From Chloroflexota bacterium (lineage in GTDB: Bacteria; Chloroflexota; Anaerolineae; Promineifilales; Promineifilaceae), in the NCBI GenBank assembly GCA_024275635.1, contig JAJRYT010000016.1, forward strand, positions 1 through 64,000: a stretch of DNA of 64,000 nt, written 5' to 3'. Position numbers and translations under genes: made by a program. Shown here piece by piece: positions 27,361 to 36,412 of the stretch. How positions within the stretch are numbered: position 1 is the first letter of the stretch; each line of letters starts with the position of its first letter. The notes under the pieces were generated by a model. It was not told the origin of the DNA, ran no database searches, and worked only from the letters and a program-made list of their open reading frames with translations.

Positions 27361-28293
27361 ATGAATTACCAACAGCACGATTTTGATGAGGGGCATGAGG
27401 AGCAGACAACGGGAATAAATCGAACCTTATGGCTGGGGATAGGCGCTCTCCTTTTGTTTTTGATTGGCTTGTGCCTGGTGGGGGGCTTTTTGTTGGCGCA
27501 GCAGTTCCTGCGCCGAACGACGCCGCTGACTCCACTGATTATCCCCACGTCGCCGTTGGCGACGGCTGTTGTGCCGCCAACGGTTTTACCTTTAGCGCCT
27601 ACGGCCACGCTACGTTCGCCAGAAGAGGCAACGGCCGTTCCCATCGGCCCCGGTAATGTGGAAGCAGAGCCATTATCTGTCCCGCCGGCAATTAATGGCG
27701 ACCTGACAGATTGGGCCGGCAGCGCGGCCGCCGAATCAACGTTCCGCGTGTACAGCCACAGCAGTTGGGATGGAACGGATGACGTAACGGCCGTCTGGCA
27801 GCTAGGCTGGGATGCAAACAACCTTTATATCGCCGTGCAAGTCACCGATGACGCCCATGTACAAACGCAAACAGGCAACCAAATTTTCCGCGGCGACAGT
27901 GTAGATATGCAGTTGGATACCGATCGCAACGGGGATTATGGCAGCGGGTTAAACCGGGACGATTTCCAGATTGTCTTTTCGCCGGGCGATTTTGCCGGGC
28001 TGCCGCCGTCGGCATTCCGCTTTCAGGGGACGGCCGGGGGACAGATTTTAGATGCGCCCGGCCACAGCATTGTTGTCTCCGCCCAACCGACTGCCCTGGG
28101 CTATAACCTGGAAATGGCCGTTCCCTGGCGCGATTTGAACTTAACGCCGTCGCCGGGATTGGTCATCGGGCTGGCTTTGAATGTAAGCGATAACGACACG
28201 GTGGGAACGGCCGTACAAGAAGTAATGAAATCACACGTCAGCACGCGCCAATTTGACAATCCGGCCAGCTGGGGAACATTGACACTCAAATAG
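27361..28293 (+). CDS. membrane-anchored protein with CBM9/DOMON-like domain
   Basis: 310 residues. Cytosolic N-terminus of about 27 residues, membrane helix (LWLGIGALLLFLIGLCLVGG), a Pro/Thr linker, then from about 105 a beta-sandwich beginning PAINGDLTDWAG and containing WDANNLYIAVQVTDDAHVQ, DSVDMQLDTDRNGDYG and a closing PASWGTLTL. This is the pattern of family-9 carbohydrate-binding/DOMON-like domains that bind sugars or haem. ATG 27361 follows AAAGGAG. Convergent with the sortase cluster. Confidence 0.8.
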   Translation: MNYQQHDFDEGHEEQTTGINRTLWLGIGALLLFLIGLCLVGGFLLAQQFLRRTTPLTPLIIPTSPLATAVVPPTVLPLAPTATLRSPEEATAVPIGPGNVEAEPLSVPPAINGDLTDWAGSAAAESTFRVYSHSSWDGTDDVTAVWQLGWDANNLYIAVQVTDDAHVQTQTGNQIFRGDSVDMQLDTDRNGDYGSGLNRDDFQIVFSPGDFAGLPPSAFRFQGTAGGQILDAPGHSIVVSAQPTALGYNLEMAVPWRDLNLTPSPGLVIGLALNVSDNDTVGTAVQEVMKSHVSTRQFDNPASWGTLTLK

Positions 28294-28319
28294 ACAAAAA
28301 ACTAGAGCAAGGATATGCC

Positions 28320-28352
28320 AGATTGGTTCAATCTCGGAGATTGAACCAATCT
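28320..28352. repeat. perfect palindrome AGATTGGTTCAATCT family, copy 2
   Basis: 16-bp arms (AGATTGGTTCAATCTC) around one G, between convergent genes. Near-identical to 52055-52087. Confidence 0.9.
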
Positions 28353-28365
28353 AATAACGCTTGCT

Positions 28366-28572
28366 TCACTGCAAAAACAAATTCAGCGCAATCAACAGCG
28401 CAAACATGAGAACGGCCAGAACAAGTACCTGGCGCAAATCCTTCAGCACATACGCATATTCCTGCCGGAATACCTCTTCTGGATTTTGCCGAATTTTGGC
28501 CCCATTTTTCTTGGGGGATTTCGCTTCTCTATTGGGGGCTGCTTTACGCACCCGGCGTACTTTTTTAGCCAT
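28366..28572 (-). CDS. small single-helix membrane protein next to sortase
   Basis: 68 residues: a Lys/Arg-rich first half (MAKKVRRVRKAAPNREAKSP) and one C-terminal membrane helix (VLVLAVLMFALLIALNLFL). No known domain. It lies 8 bp below the sortase gene on the same strand, so it is probably co-expressed with it and may be an accessory factor. Confidence 0.7.
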   Translation of the reverse strand: MAKKVRRVRKAAPNREAKSPKKNGAKIRQNPEEVFRQEYAYVLKDLRQVLVLAVLMFALLIALNLFLQ

Positions 28573-28580
28573 GAAAACCT

Positions 28581-29579
28581 CTAATTTAATGATGTTGCCA
28601 GGTCGGCAAAAACGATGATTCGCTTGTTGTTAACCTGGTAGGGATAGCAAGATATCAACGTGCTGCTGGCATGTTCGGTTGGCGCCATCACCCAAACATC
28701 CGTTGGGTCTACTTGTTGAATCTTGCGAACCACATAAGTATAACGCTGTCGTTCCGTTTCGACGATAATTTCATCACCGGGCGTCAGCTTATCCAAATGG
28801 CGGAAAATCTCACCATAAATATCGTTGTGAGCCGATAAAACAAGATTGCCTGCTTCCCCCGGCAGGACGGAACCAATATGCTGCCCGACCCCTTTTTTAA
28901 GCTGTTCCCAGTCATCTCCCTGGGAGATGGGGCTGTCCACGCCAATGGCCGGGATTTGGATGCGCCGGGCTTGCTGCACGCTGGGCGTAGGCACAGGCGG
29001 CGGGATATAGGCGTTAATGGCGGGGAGCAAATGGGCCGGAATATCGCCAGCTTCGCCCGGTTCGGGCGGACGGCCGTTTACCGGCGGCTTATGTCCACTG
29101 GGTAAAATCACCACGTCAATCACCGGAGTAGCTGTCGGCGTGGGCAGAGCCAGGTTCCGACTCGCTTCATGCTGTACCTGGGCCAGTTCCTGGTTCAATT
29201 CCTGCCGCGTATCCCACAAGCTGGATAGAACGGCGACAAGGCCGATGACGGCGGCAATTTCGACCAACAACAATAGCTTGTTTGTCACCCACCGCCAGTG
29301 GATAAACGGCCGTTCCCTCCCTGACTCTGTTTCTAATTCCGCTGCCTCATCCTCCCCAACTTGCAGCGTAAACTGGCGCATAGCGCCGGTAGGCGCAGCG
29401 GCGGGGCGGGTGAACGATGGCGGTTCTGGCGGCGGCGGGTTTAGTCCATCCACTTCCACGACGCGCCCCGATTCCTGCAATCGCTGCAACCGCCGGTGGC
29501 GCTGCATTCGCTTTTTTTGGTAGAGAAGCTGCTGTAATTCCTCAACCGATAATTTGTCTGCGGGTCGTTTGTTGTGCAT
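28581..29579 (-). CDS. class D-type sortase
   Basis: 332 residues. A basic, Pro-rich cytosolic part of about 105 residues is followed by a membrane helix (LLLLVEIAAVIGLVAVLSSL), a linker, and the sortase domain from about 205. Catalytic His251 (LSAHND), Cys311 (TLISC) and Arg320 (NNKR) are all present. Sortases cleave LPxTG-like signals and attach proteins to other surface structures. I saw no clear sortase substrate in the window, so the target is unknown. The long cytosolic N-terminus is unusual. Confidence 0.92.
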   Translation of the reverse strand: MHNKRPADKLSVEELQQLLYQKKRMQRHRRLQRLQESGRVVEVDGLNPPPPEPPSFTRPAAAPTGAMRQFTLQVGEDEAAELETESGRERPFIHWRWVTNKLLLLVEIAAVIGLVAVLSSLWDTRQELNQELAQVQHEASRNLALPTPTATPVIDVVILPSGHKPPVNGRPPEPGEAGDIPAHLLPAINAYIPPPVPTPSVQQARRIQIPAIGVDSPISQGDDWEQLKKGVGQHIGSVLPGEAGNLVLSAHNDIYGEIFRHLDKLTPGDEIIVETERQRYTYVVRKIQQVDPTDVWVMAPTEHASSTLISCYPYQVNNKRIIVFADLATSLN

Positions 29580-29632
29580 GGAGGAAATGATAAGCTGTAA
29601 AAAGGAAAAGGTAAAGCATTGTTCCCGGCGTC

Positions 29633-31645
29633 TCAGGGACGGCTAACTTCCAGCGGCGGCACATGGACGAATGTATTCGATTGGGCGCCGTCAGACCCGA
29701 TGACCGGCCGGCGCGCGCCCGATAATTTATCGTAAATGCCGACAATGGTCTGGTAACTGCCGGGAGCCAGTTCCGGCGGAATCGTGACCGGATGCACCTG
29801 GATGATTACGTCGCCGGGCTGCCAGCTCCACGAGGGCGCGTCCAAAGCGTCACGCTGGGCCAAAACCCCGCCATCGTCACCCAGTATCTGCGTAAACAAG
29901 GCGACGTCGGTTGTGTCAAAAGGGGGCACGGCCGGGCCAACACGGGCGGGGTCATCGGCCTGCCAGATGGTGACGAGGTTGGCTGCTGTGTCCGGCGGTG
30001 TTGCTGCGGTTGTCCAGTAAGCGGCGCGCAGGGTTACGGCGTTATCAAAGTTTGCCAACATCGCGTCCTGCCAGGGGAACAGTTGGTCTGGGTGTAGTTC
30101 ATACAATGCAAAATTGGGGTCGAGATCGTCATTGCGGAGGGAAACGGCCGTCACCGGCGACACAAACCGTTCTAATTCAGGATGGAGCGGGGTGGAGGCG
30201 GGGATCAGGATATGGCCGTCGCCCCCGCCGGGAAACAGCAGCGCATAGCGGGCGTCCACCCAACGTATTCCAGAACTGATTTCCGGCGCTAAAACCAGGC
30301 TGATGGACGGATCATGGGCCGGGCCGGGATAGACGGATGAGATGACGAACGGCGGTTCAATGCCTGACCGCTCCAGATAGGCCAATTCCTCAACCAGGGT
30401 ATGCTGGTACGCACCGCGCACGTCCGGCGACTCGCCCCAGCGCACAAAATAATCGCGGGCGGCGGCCCCTCCGGCGAAGAGGAGCCAGACAGCCAAGATT
30501 AAAGATTGAAGATTAAAGATCGAAGATTGACGTGTGTTCAATCCCCAATCTTTAATCTTTAATCTTTTTATGACCCAATCGGCAACGGCCGTAAACCCCA
30601 CCGCCGGCAGCAGCATTACCGCCGGCAGCGCTGCCAGGTTACGCGTTGTGTTGGCTGTCGCCCCGGTTAGCAGCGAGGGCGCGATGCCCATGCCAAACCA
30701 GATGAGCAAAAAAGCGTAGTTAGGTTGCCGCCAGCGCCAGAGGGAGATGAGCAAACCGGCAGTAAAGAAAACGGCCGTTACCCCATCAAATACCGGCCGT
30801 CCCGGAATGTTGTAGGCCAGGAACTGGTCGCCGTAACCGGGCCAGACAAAGGCCAGCAGCGCCTCGCCTGCATTACGCAGTGCCGGCCCAAAATTTCCGT
30901 CGCCTATCGCTTGCAGCGGCCCATCCAACATCGTCAGCCGGGTTTGCGCTGCCGGGTTATTGGCCAGGTACACAAACATGGGGATGACAAGCAGCCCGGT
31001 CAGCAGCAGCCCGGCCAACGCCGGCCGCCAGCTTTGCCGGAAGTCCGCGCGCTGCGTAAAAGCCAGATACAAAATGAAAACGGGAAAAATCAGCCAGGCC
31101 ACCCGCGCCGCCAAATAAATGTGCCAGGTGATGGCCACGACGAAGCCAAAAGCGAGGGACAATCGCCAAACGGAGCGCTTCTCCTTATCCGGCGTCGCTA
31201 CAATCTGCCAGAAGAACCAGACAGACAGCCCCATGAAAAAGGGCAGCATCCCGGCCCGCAGCGCTTCACGGCTGGAAGCGACGGGCCAAAAGGTAACGGC
31301 CGTTATCCCCGCCGCCAACAAAGCCATTCGCCGGTTAAAAGCTCGCCGCGCCCAAACATAAGCCACCCCCATCGCTCCTAAACCAAATAACACGTTCACC
31401 AGCCGCAAGGCAAATAAATTCTCGCCAAAGGCCAGCATACTGCCGGCCGCTGTGTAGCTGTACACCGGCTCGCTGCCATAATTGGCCGGAAAATAAAAAC
31501 GCAGATCGCCATCTAAAACACCCAACGCTTCCCGCCCATGATTGGCTTCGTCATGCGTCAGCCCCGGCGGAATCTCCGTCAGCCGGTAAGTGCGAAAGGC
31601 AATGGCGATTAAGAAAATGAAGAGGAGGGGGAACGATTTTTTCAT
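29633..31645 (-). CDS. GT-C membrane glycosyltransferase (PMT/ArnT-like)
   Basis: 670 residues. About ten to twelve membrane helices fill the first 400 residues, with the catalytic loop RLTEIPPGLTHDEANHGREA after helix 1 (DE motif of lipid-phosphate-sugar-dependent enzymes). A soluble extracytoplasmic C-terminal part of about 260 residues follows. It should transfer a sugar from a polyprenyl-phosphate donor to a protein or lipid outside the membrane. Between helices near residues 355-375 the peptide LKIKDWGLNTRQSSIFNLQS is encoded by a short-repeat array and looks like an insertion. Confidence 0.88.
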   Translation of the reverse strand: MKKSFPLLFIFLIAIAFRTYRLTEIPPGLTHDEANHGREALGVLDGDLRFYFPANYGSEPVYSYTAAGSMLAFGENLFALRLVNVLFGLGAMGVAYVWARRAFNRRMALLAAGITAVTFWPVASSREALRAGMLPFFMGLSVWFFWQIVATPDKEKRSVWRLSLAFGFVVAITWHIYLAARVAWLIFPVFILYLAFTQRADFRQSWRPALAGLLLTGLLVIPMFVYLANNPAAQTRLTMLDGPLQAIGDGNFGPALRNAGEALLAFVWPGYGDQFLAYNIPGRPVFDGVTAVFFTAGLLISLWRWRQPNYAFLLIWFGMGIAPSLLTGATANTTRNLAALPAVMLLPAVGFTAVADWVIKRLKIKDWGLNTRQSSIFNLQSLILAVWLLFAGGAAARDYFVRWGESPDVRGAYQHTLVEELAYLERSGIEPPFVISSVYPGPAHDPSISLVLAPEISSGIRWVDARYALLFPGGGDGHILIPASTPLHPELERFVSPVTAVSLRNDDLDPNFALYELHPDQLFPWQDAMLANFDNAVTLRAAYWTTAATPPDTAANLVTIWQADDPARVGPAVPPFDTTDVALFTQILGDDGGVLAQRDALDAPSWSWQPGDVIIQVHPVTIPPELAPGSYQTIVGIYDKLSGARRPVIGSDGAQSNTFVHVPPLEVSRP
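30493..30569. repeat. intragenic inverted heptamer array in the GT-C gene
   Basis: GATTAAA/GATTGAA/GATTAAA/GATCGAA/GATTGAC then, after 8 bp, ATCCCCA/ATCTTTA/ATCTTTA/ATCTTTT. Same design as the intergenic arrays but inside an open reading frame that stays in register. Confidence 0.8.
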
Positions 31646-31648
31646 ACA

Positions 31649-31729
31649 GAGGGATGAAGAGTGAGGAATGAGTAACGAGGGATGAGGAGCGATCTGCTAA
31701 GTCCTCACTACTCATTCCTCACCCCCTCT
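31649..31729. repeat. inverted heptamer array between GT-C and methyltransferase genes
   Basis: GAGTGAG/GAATGAG/TAACGAG/GGATGAG then CTCACTA/CTCATTC/CTCACCC. The methyltransferase stop codon and its last residues (EGVRNE) lie in the right arm. Confidence 0.75.
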
Positions 31730-32526
31730 TTTTTGGCGACGGCAAACAGTTCGCGCTCGAAGAACCAGCGGAAAGGCGGCAGGTTGAAGGCGATGTAATG
31801 CAGACCGGCCAAGACGCTGTTTTCTTGCCGATCTTGTGGCGGCGAATCGAGCCAAACCTTGCCCTTAAATCCGGCTGCTTTTAGAGCGCGGCCCATACTG
31901 AGCATATCTTGCTCATTGACATGGACGTGCTGATTGACGGGAGTAATGGCGCGGGGATCGGCCGGGTATTTGTCGCCTTCGCCTAACAAAATGCGAAAAT
32001 GACGCACCCAGGGGTAAGCATACTTGTCATACCAGCGATTGGGGGCGGTGTGGATGATGAAACGGCCGTTATCCTTCAACACCCGGCGCACCTCCAACAT
32101 CGCTTCATGCAGTTCCCAGGGATACAAATGCTCCACCACATCAAACATCAGCACCCGGTCAAAATAACCCGTCGGGAATGGCAGCTTCTTAGCGTCCGAG
32201 CGGCACACCCCGGCTTTCAGACGGTTATTTTCCTGTTCCACCGCAATCACCTCGCGGGACATTGCTGTCGCCGCCTCGGCATAATCAACTCCATAAGCCT
32301 CGACGCCAAGCTGCATACAATGGCGCAAAATCTCGCCCCGACCGCAGCCCACATCCAACAGGCGCATACCCGGCTGCACCTCGGCAACCACAAACGCATC
32401 GTGTAAACGGCGCGAAAGATGCTGCCCTTCCGTTTCGATAAAAACGTCATAGCCTTCACATGCCGTTAAGAAATATTCCTCTGTGTACAATTCAGAGGGT
32501 AAAGATTTGTTTTCTTTCGTAGTCAT
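31708..32526 (-). CDS. class I SAM-dependent methyltransferase
   Basis: 272 residues. SAM motif I is RLLDVGCGRGEIL; the acidic second motif is YGVDYAEAA; motif III is VLMFDVVEHLYPWELHEAML. The context (GT-C enzyme, LCP protein, sortase) suggests methylation of a cell-surface glycan or glycolipid, but this is inference. C-terminal EGVRNE is repeat-derived. Divergent from the LCP gene over a 156-bp promoter region. Confidence 0.88.
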   Translation of the reverse strand: MTTKENKSLPSELYTEEYFLTACEGYDVFIETEGQHLSRRLHDAFVVAEVQPGMRLLDVGCGRGEILRHCMQLGVEAYGVDYAEAATAMSREVIAVEQENNRLKAGVCRSDAKKLPFPTGYFDRVLMFDVVEHLYPWELHEAMLEVRRVLKDNGRFIIHTAPNRWYDKYAYPWVRHFRILLGEGDKYPADPRAITPVNQHVHVNEQDMLSMGRALKAAGFKGKVWLDSPPQDRQENSVLAGLHYIAFNLPPFRWFFERELFAVAKKEGVRNE

Positions 32527-32643
32527 ATTCTTCCAAGAATCATTGATTTGGAGGCATTATAAATCAGGGCCAAACAAGCGTCAAAGACAGACTGGAACAA
32601 TACACCGCCTCTTGTCCAAATCTGGCTCTTTCCCATTTTATGT

Positions 32644-32649
32644 TATAAT
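32644..32649 (+). promoter_or_regulatory. -10 box for the LCP gene
   Basis: TATAAT 34 nt before the ATG at 32683; no strong -35 at the standard distance. Confidence 0.5.
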
Positions 32650-32682
32650 GCTGCGTGCGAAATAAGGGTAGGTTATGCACAA

Positions 32683-34113
32683 ATGACAACCAGTTCTAAA
32701 AAGCGGCGTGCCCGCCCCAGTGTCCGATTGCCATTATGGGCGCTGATTGTGATAATTATTCTGGGTTTACTGATTTTGACGGGGAGCTCCGTCTGGCTTT
32801 ATCGTACCGTGCGGACAATGGTCTCCACGTTAGAAATCAGCAGTCCTGATTTTGACACGGTCGCCGAACCTGTCCCCGGCGCGGCCGTTACCATTAACGA
32901 TAACACAACTAATTCAACCAGCAATCCCCTTCCTCTGCTTTCGGCAGACGCGCTCAAACCCTGGTCTGGCAAAGATCGCATCTCCATTTTGCTGCTGGGG
33001 ATTGACCAGCGCTGTGAAGAAAATGGCCCAGCCCATACCGACAGTATGATGGTTTTGACCATTGATCCGGTGGGACTTTCGGCGGCAATCCTCTCGCTGC
33101 CCCGCGATTTGTGGGTGGAAATTCCCGGTTTCCAGCTTGACCGCATTAACCAGGCACATTACCTGGGAGAATTATATGAGTATCCCGGCGGTGGGCCGGC
33201 CTTGGCAATGGAAACGGTCATGTCAACACTGGGAATTCCGCTTGATTATTACGCGGCCGTTAATTTTGACGCTTTTATCGAAGTGGTTGATTTGATTGGC
33301 GGTATCACAGTCAATGTACCCGATGTGATTGAGGACCCAACGTATCCGGATCGCTGCTATGGGTACGATCCTTTCTCGATTACGGCCGGCAGTCACCGTT
33401 TGAATGGGGAAGACGCCTTGAAATATGCCCGTACACGGGCGACGTTTGGCGGTGATGTTGATCGCGCTGGACGTCAACAAACGGTGATGCTGGCCGTGCG
33501 CGATCAGATTTTGCAGCTTGACATGCTGCCGCAGTTAATAGCGCAGTCGCCCCGGCTGTGGCAAACGCTCCAGGAAAATGTGCGTACCAATTTGACGTTG
33601 GATGAGGGATTGCAACTGGCGTTATTGATGCAGGATATCCCACGAGACAGTATTCAAACGGCCGTTATTGATTACAACTATGTTTATAATGAAACCACGC
33701 CTGACGGCCGGCAGGTGTTAGTCCCTAACCGGGATGAAATTCGCCGGTTACGCGACGCCTTGTTCGTGCCGCCTGCCGTTCCTACGCCGGTGATTGAAAA
33801 TTTACCGGACTTGATGGCCGCGGAAAAAGCTAAAGTGGCTTTGTTCAACGGAACGGCCGTCTTCGGTCTGGCCAGCGATACTCAAATTTACTTACAACAA
33901 CATAATATCAATGTGACCGAAATCGGCAATGCCGATTCTGCGGCTTACCGTACCACCCAAATTATTGACTATGGCGATTATCCTAATACGACACTGTACC
34001 TGACCCAATTGATGGATGTCCCTCCTCTAAATGTCAGCGCGGGCAGCAAGCCGGAGGGCGCGTATGATGTACTTGTCATCATCGGCGACAACTGGAGAGT
34101 CCCTGAACCGTAA
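32683..34113 (+). CDS. LytR-CpsA-Psr (LCP) family cell-wall glycopolymer ligase
   Basis: 476 residues. Basic N-terminus, membrane helix (LWALIVIIILGLLILTGSSV), then the LCP domain at about 105-270: ISILLLGIDQR, HTDSMMVLTIDP, AILSLPRDLWVEIPGF, DRINQAHYLG and ALKYARTRATFGGDVDRAGR with the catalytic Arg/Asp set. A LytR_C domain (VALFNGTAVFGLASDTQIYL) ends the protein. LCP enzymes transfer polyprenyl-linked glycopolymers to the wall. Followed after 39 bp by a lipoprotein gene. Confidence 0.93.
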   Translation: MTTSSKKRRARPSVRLPLWALIVIIILGLLILTGSSVWLYRTVRTMVSTLEISSPDFDTVAEPVPGAAVTINDNTTNSTSNPLPLLSADALKPWSGKDRISILLLGIDQRCEENGPAHTDSMMVLTIDPVGLSAAILSLPRDLWVEIPGFQLDRINQAHYLGELYEYPGGGPALAMETVMSTLGIPLDYYAAVNFDAFIEVVDLIGGITVNVPDVIEDPTYPDRCYGYDPFSITAGSHRLNGEDALKYARTRATFGGDVDRAGRQQTVMLAVRDQILQLDMLPQLIAQSPRLWQTLQENVRTNLTLDEGLQLALLMQDIPRDSIQTAVIDYNYVYNETTPDGRQVLVPNRDEIRRLRDALFVPPAVPTPVIENLPDLMAAEKAKVALFNGTAVFGLASDTQIYLQQHNINVTEIGNADSAAYRTTQIIDYGDYPNTTLYLTQLMDVPPLNVSAGSKPEGAYDVLVIIGDNWRVPEP

Positions 34114-34152
34114 GCTTATGCTTATGGCGGGCTTTTCCACTGTGAGGCAACG

Positions 34153-36276
34153 ATGAGCAGATATAATCGGTCGTGGATATTCATAGGGGTGTTGTTCATC
34201 ACCCTGACGGCCTGCCGCCCAACAACAGACAACGAAAAGACTGGCGACGACGCCGACCAGCCGCCGCTGACACCGCAGGCGACGGCCGTTACCCGGCTGG
34301 CGACCGCAACCCCCTTCACGACCAATGTCCCCCCGGCGCCCCCCAAACCTACGCCGCAGCCCACCAGCGCTCCGCTTGAAAGTTGGCAACAAATCGGGGG
34401 AGCGGCCGTTGGGCTGGAAATCAGCATACCGGTGAACTGGGTCAATCTGTCCGGTGAACTTGACGTTTCCAGCGCCACAACCCCGGTGGGTCTCAGTGTG
34501 CTGCTGCTGGCCGATTCACGGCGAACGGGTCTCAGCATTTTAGCCGGGAAGGAATTGGACAGCGGCGCTTTTGGCGTGGGCTTGATTACCAACCAAGTCA
34601 TGCCGGCCGCCGATCCCGTGGCGGCCCTGACACAACTCATTGCCAAACAAGAGACGGCCGTGACCCCCTTGACCTCGGCCCAGGCCGTCACATCGGTTGG
34701 CGAGGCGGCCGGCGCAGTCATGGACATCAGCGGCGATCTGCTGGGGTTATTCAGCGGCGGCGGCGCCAACCTCCGCACGCGGCTCTTCCTCTTTTTATCC
34801 CCGCCAGGCAGCGGCGCGGCTGACGACCCTACGACCGTACTCGTCCTTCTCAGCGCGCCGGACAACCAATGGGAACAATATACCGACCGCTTTGACCAAA
34901 TGGCACAGACTATCGCCATCCACAATGTACAGTCCGGTTACACACTCAACGCCGGCACAGCCAATGTTCTGGGCAGTTTAACCAATGGCAAAGGGAGCAG
35001 CGGCCAATTGACCCAAGGGGTGAAAGATGTCTGGACATTTACCATTACTGAGGCCCGCTACGCCACCCTGAGTTTGGATCCCGAAGATGAGGAATTAGAT
35101 CTCACCTTGAAAATCATTGGCCCTTCCGGCCAGACCATCACCCAGGTAGACGGCGGTTATGCCGGAGATACGGAAGTCGCCGCCGATTTGTATCTGAACG
35201 AAGACGGCCGTTACGTCGTTGAAGTCAGCGATTTCTTCAATCAACCGGGGCGCTACATTTTGAGCTTGAACATTGATAAAGAACCCCGCTTCACCAGCGC
35301 CGGTGAAATTCGACCAGGGCAAAGCATTCAAAGCGCCCTGCCGGTTAACGCCCAACACGTCTGGACATTCAACGGCGCTGCCGGACAGCTCATCAGTATC
35401 GTCCTCACGCCCGATGACAGTCAGATGGATGCTATTCTCAACCTGTTCGGACCAGATGGCAGCCGTTTAGTGGCGCTGGACGAAGGGTTCAGCGGCGACG
35501 CCGAAGTCATTTCCGGCTTCGAGCTACCCGTCAACGGCGACTATTCCATTCTGGTGACCAGTTTTGCCGGGAGCGGCGGCCGCTATACGCTAGGCCTGGA
35601 TGAAGGCGGCGAAGCCACACAAAATTTCTATGATGCCGGCGATCTGGCTTATGGCGATGTCAAGAGCGAAACCCTACGCAGCAACGAAGCCCACGCCTGG
35701 TTTTTCTCCGGGCGGGCGGGGGATGTTATAAGAGTTACCGTGCGCCCGCTTAATGATGTTTTGGATCTGGATATATGGTTGTATGACCCAGACATCCAAC
35801 GGTTAGCCGCCAAAGATGAATTGGCCGCCGGTGATTCGGAGACAATTGAGCAGGCGCTGCCGCGCGACGGCCAATACTTGATTTTAGTACGGGAATTTTT
35901 CGGCGCCGCCGGCAGCTATGAAATAAACTTAACGGCCGTCCCGGCCGCCACGCCAAAATTTGCTGGCCAGCTGCGTTACGGTGAAACGGTTGCCGGAACG
36001 CTGGCTCCAGAGCAGATGGCGCTCTGGCAGTTTAAGGGCGACGAGAATGACGTCATTGACATAGAACTAGCGCCAGGAACAGTATCAGAAGATGTTGTTT
36101 TTGAGCTGCAAGACCCCAGCGGCAGCATGGTATTAGAAGTGGATGCCGCATTAGCCGGACAAAACGAAACACTGAACGGGTTCACAGTCACCGCCGATGG
36201 GTTGTGGCGTATCGTGATCAAAGATTTCTTTGCTGAGGAAAGCATGTATTCCCTCACCGTAAAGCGTACGCAATAA
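34153..36276 (+). CDS. lipoprotein with four PPC-type domains
   Basis: 707 residues. Signal peptide with lipobox (TLTAC), Pro/Thr linker, then a domain of about 190 residues (SWQQIGGAAVGLEISIPVNW..). From about 265 come four beta-sandwich repeats, each with VWTFxxxxG/A, an xLxxDxxLxLxGPxGxxL strand pair, GDxExIxxxxLxxxGxYxIxVxxF and a Gly-rich Y(T/S)L end, the pattern of bacterial pre-peptidase C-terminal domains. Surface display or binding is likely; no protease domain is present. Probably co-expressed with the LCP gene. Confidence 0.85.
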   Translation: MSRYNRSWIFIGVLFITLTACRPTTDNEKTGDDADQPPLTPQATAVTRLATATPFTTNVPPAPPKPTPQPTSAPLESWQQIGGAAVGLEISIPVNWVNLSGELDVSSATTPVGLSVLLLADSRRTGLSILAGKELDSGAFGVGLITNQVMPAADPVAALTQLIAKQETAVTPLTSAQAVTSVGEAAGAVMDISGDLLGLFSGGGANLRTRLFLFLSPPGSGAADDPTTVLVLLSAPDNQWEQYTDRFDQMAQTIAIHNVQSGYTLNAGTANVLGSLTNGKGSSGQLTQGVKDVWTFTITEARYATLSLDPEDEELDLTLKIIGPSGQTITQVDGGYAGDTEVAADLYLNEDGRYVVEVSDFFNQPGRYILSLNIDKEPRFTSAGEIRPGQSIQSALPVNAQHVWTFNGAAGQLISIVLTPDDSQMDAILNLFGPDGSRLVALDEGFSGDAEVISGFELPVNGDYSILVTSFAGSGGRYTLGLDEGGEATQNFYDAGDLAYGDVKSETLRSNEAHAWFFSGRAGDVIRVTVRPLNDVLDLDIWLYDPDIQRLAAKDELAAGDSETIEQALPRDGQYLILVREFFGAAGSYEINLTAVPAATPKFAGQLRYGETVAGTLAPEQMALWQFKGDENDVIDIELAPGTVSEDVVFELQDPSGSMVLEVDAALAGQNETLNGFTVTADGLWRIVIKDFFAEESMYSLTVKRTQ

Positions 36277-36412
36277 CCGTCTCCCTGCGCGTTCTCATGT
36301 TCTACGTGGGAATCCCCGCCTGAACGCTCCGCACTCACCACGATACGGAACGCCTGACTGGTTATTCCACATGGAGCGTGGAACAAGGGGACTGGACGCC
36401 TACCATGACTAT

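Noticed and set aside
30725..31381. 218-codon plus-strand frame opposite the GT-C gene
   Set aside because: Gln/Pro/Arg-rich composition typical of an antisense shadow of hydrophobic codons.
36277..36412. Inverted repeat around CGTGGGAATC/ATTCCACATGG
   Set aside because: Arms too imperfect to call a defined element; may be a worn repeat.
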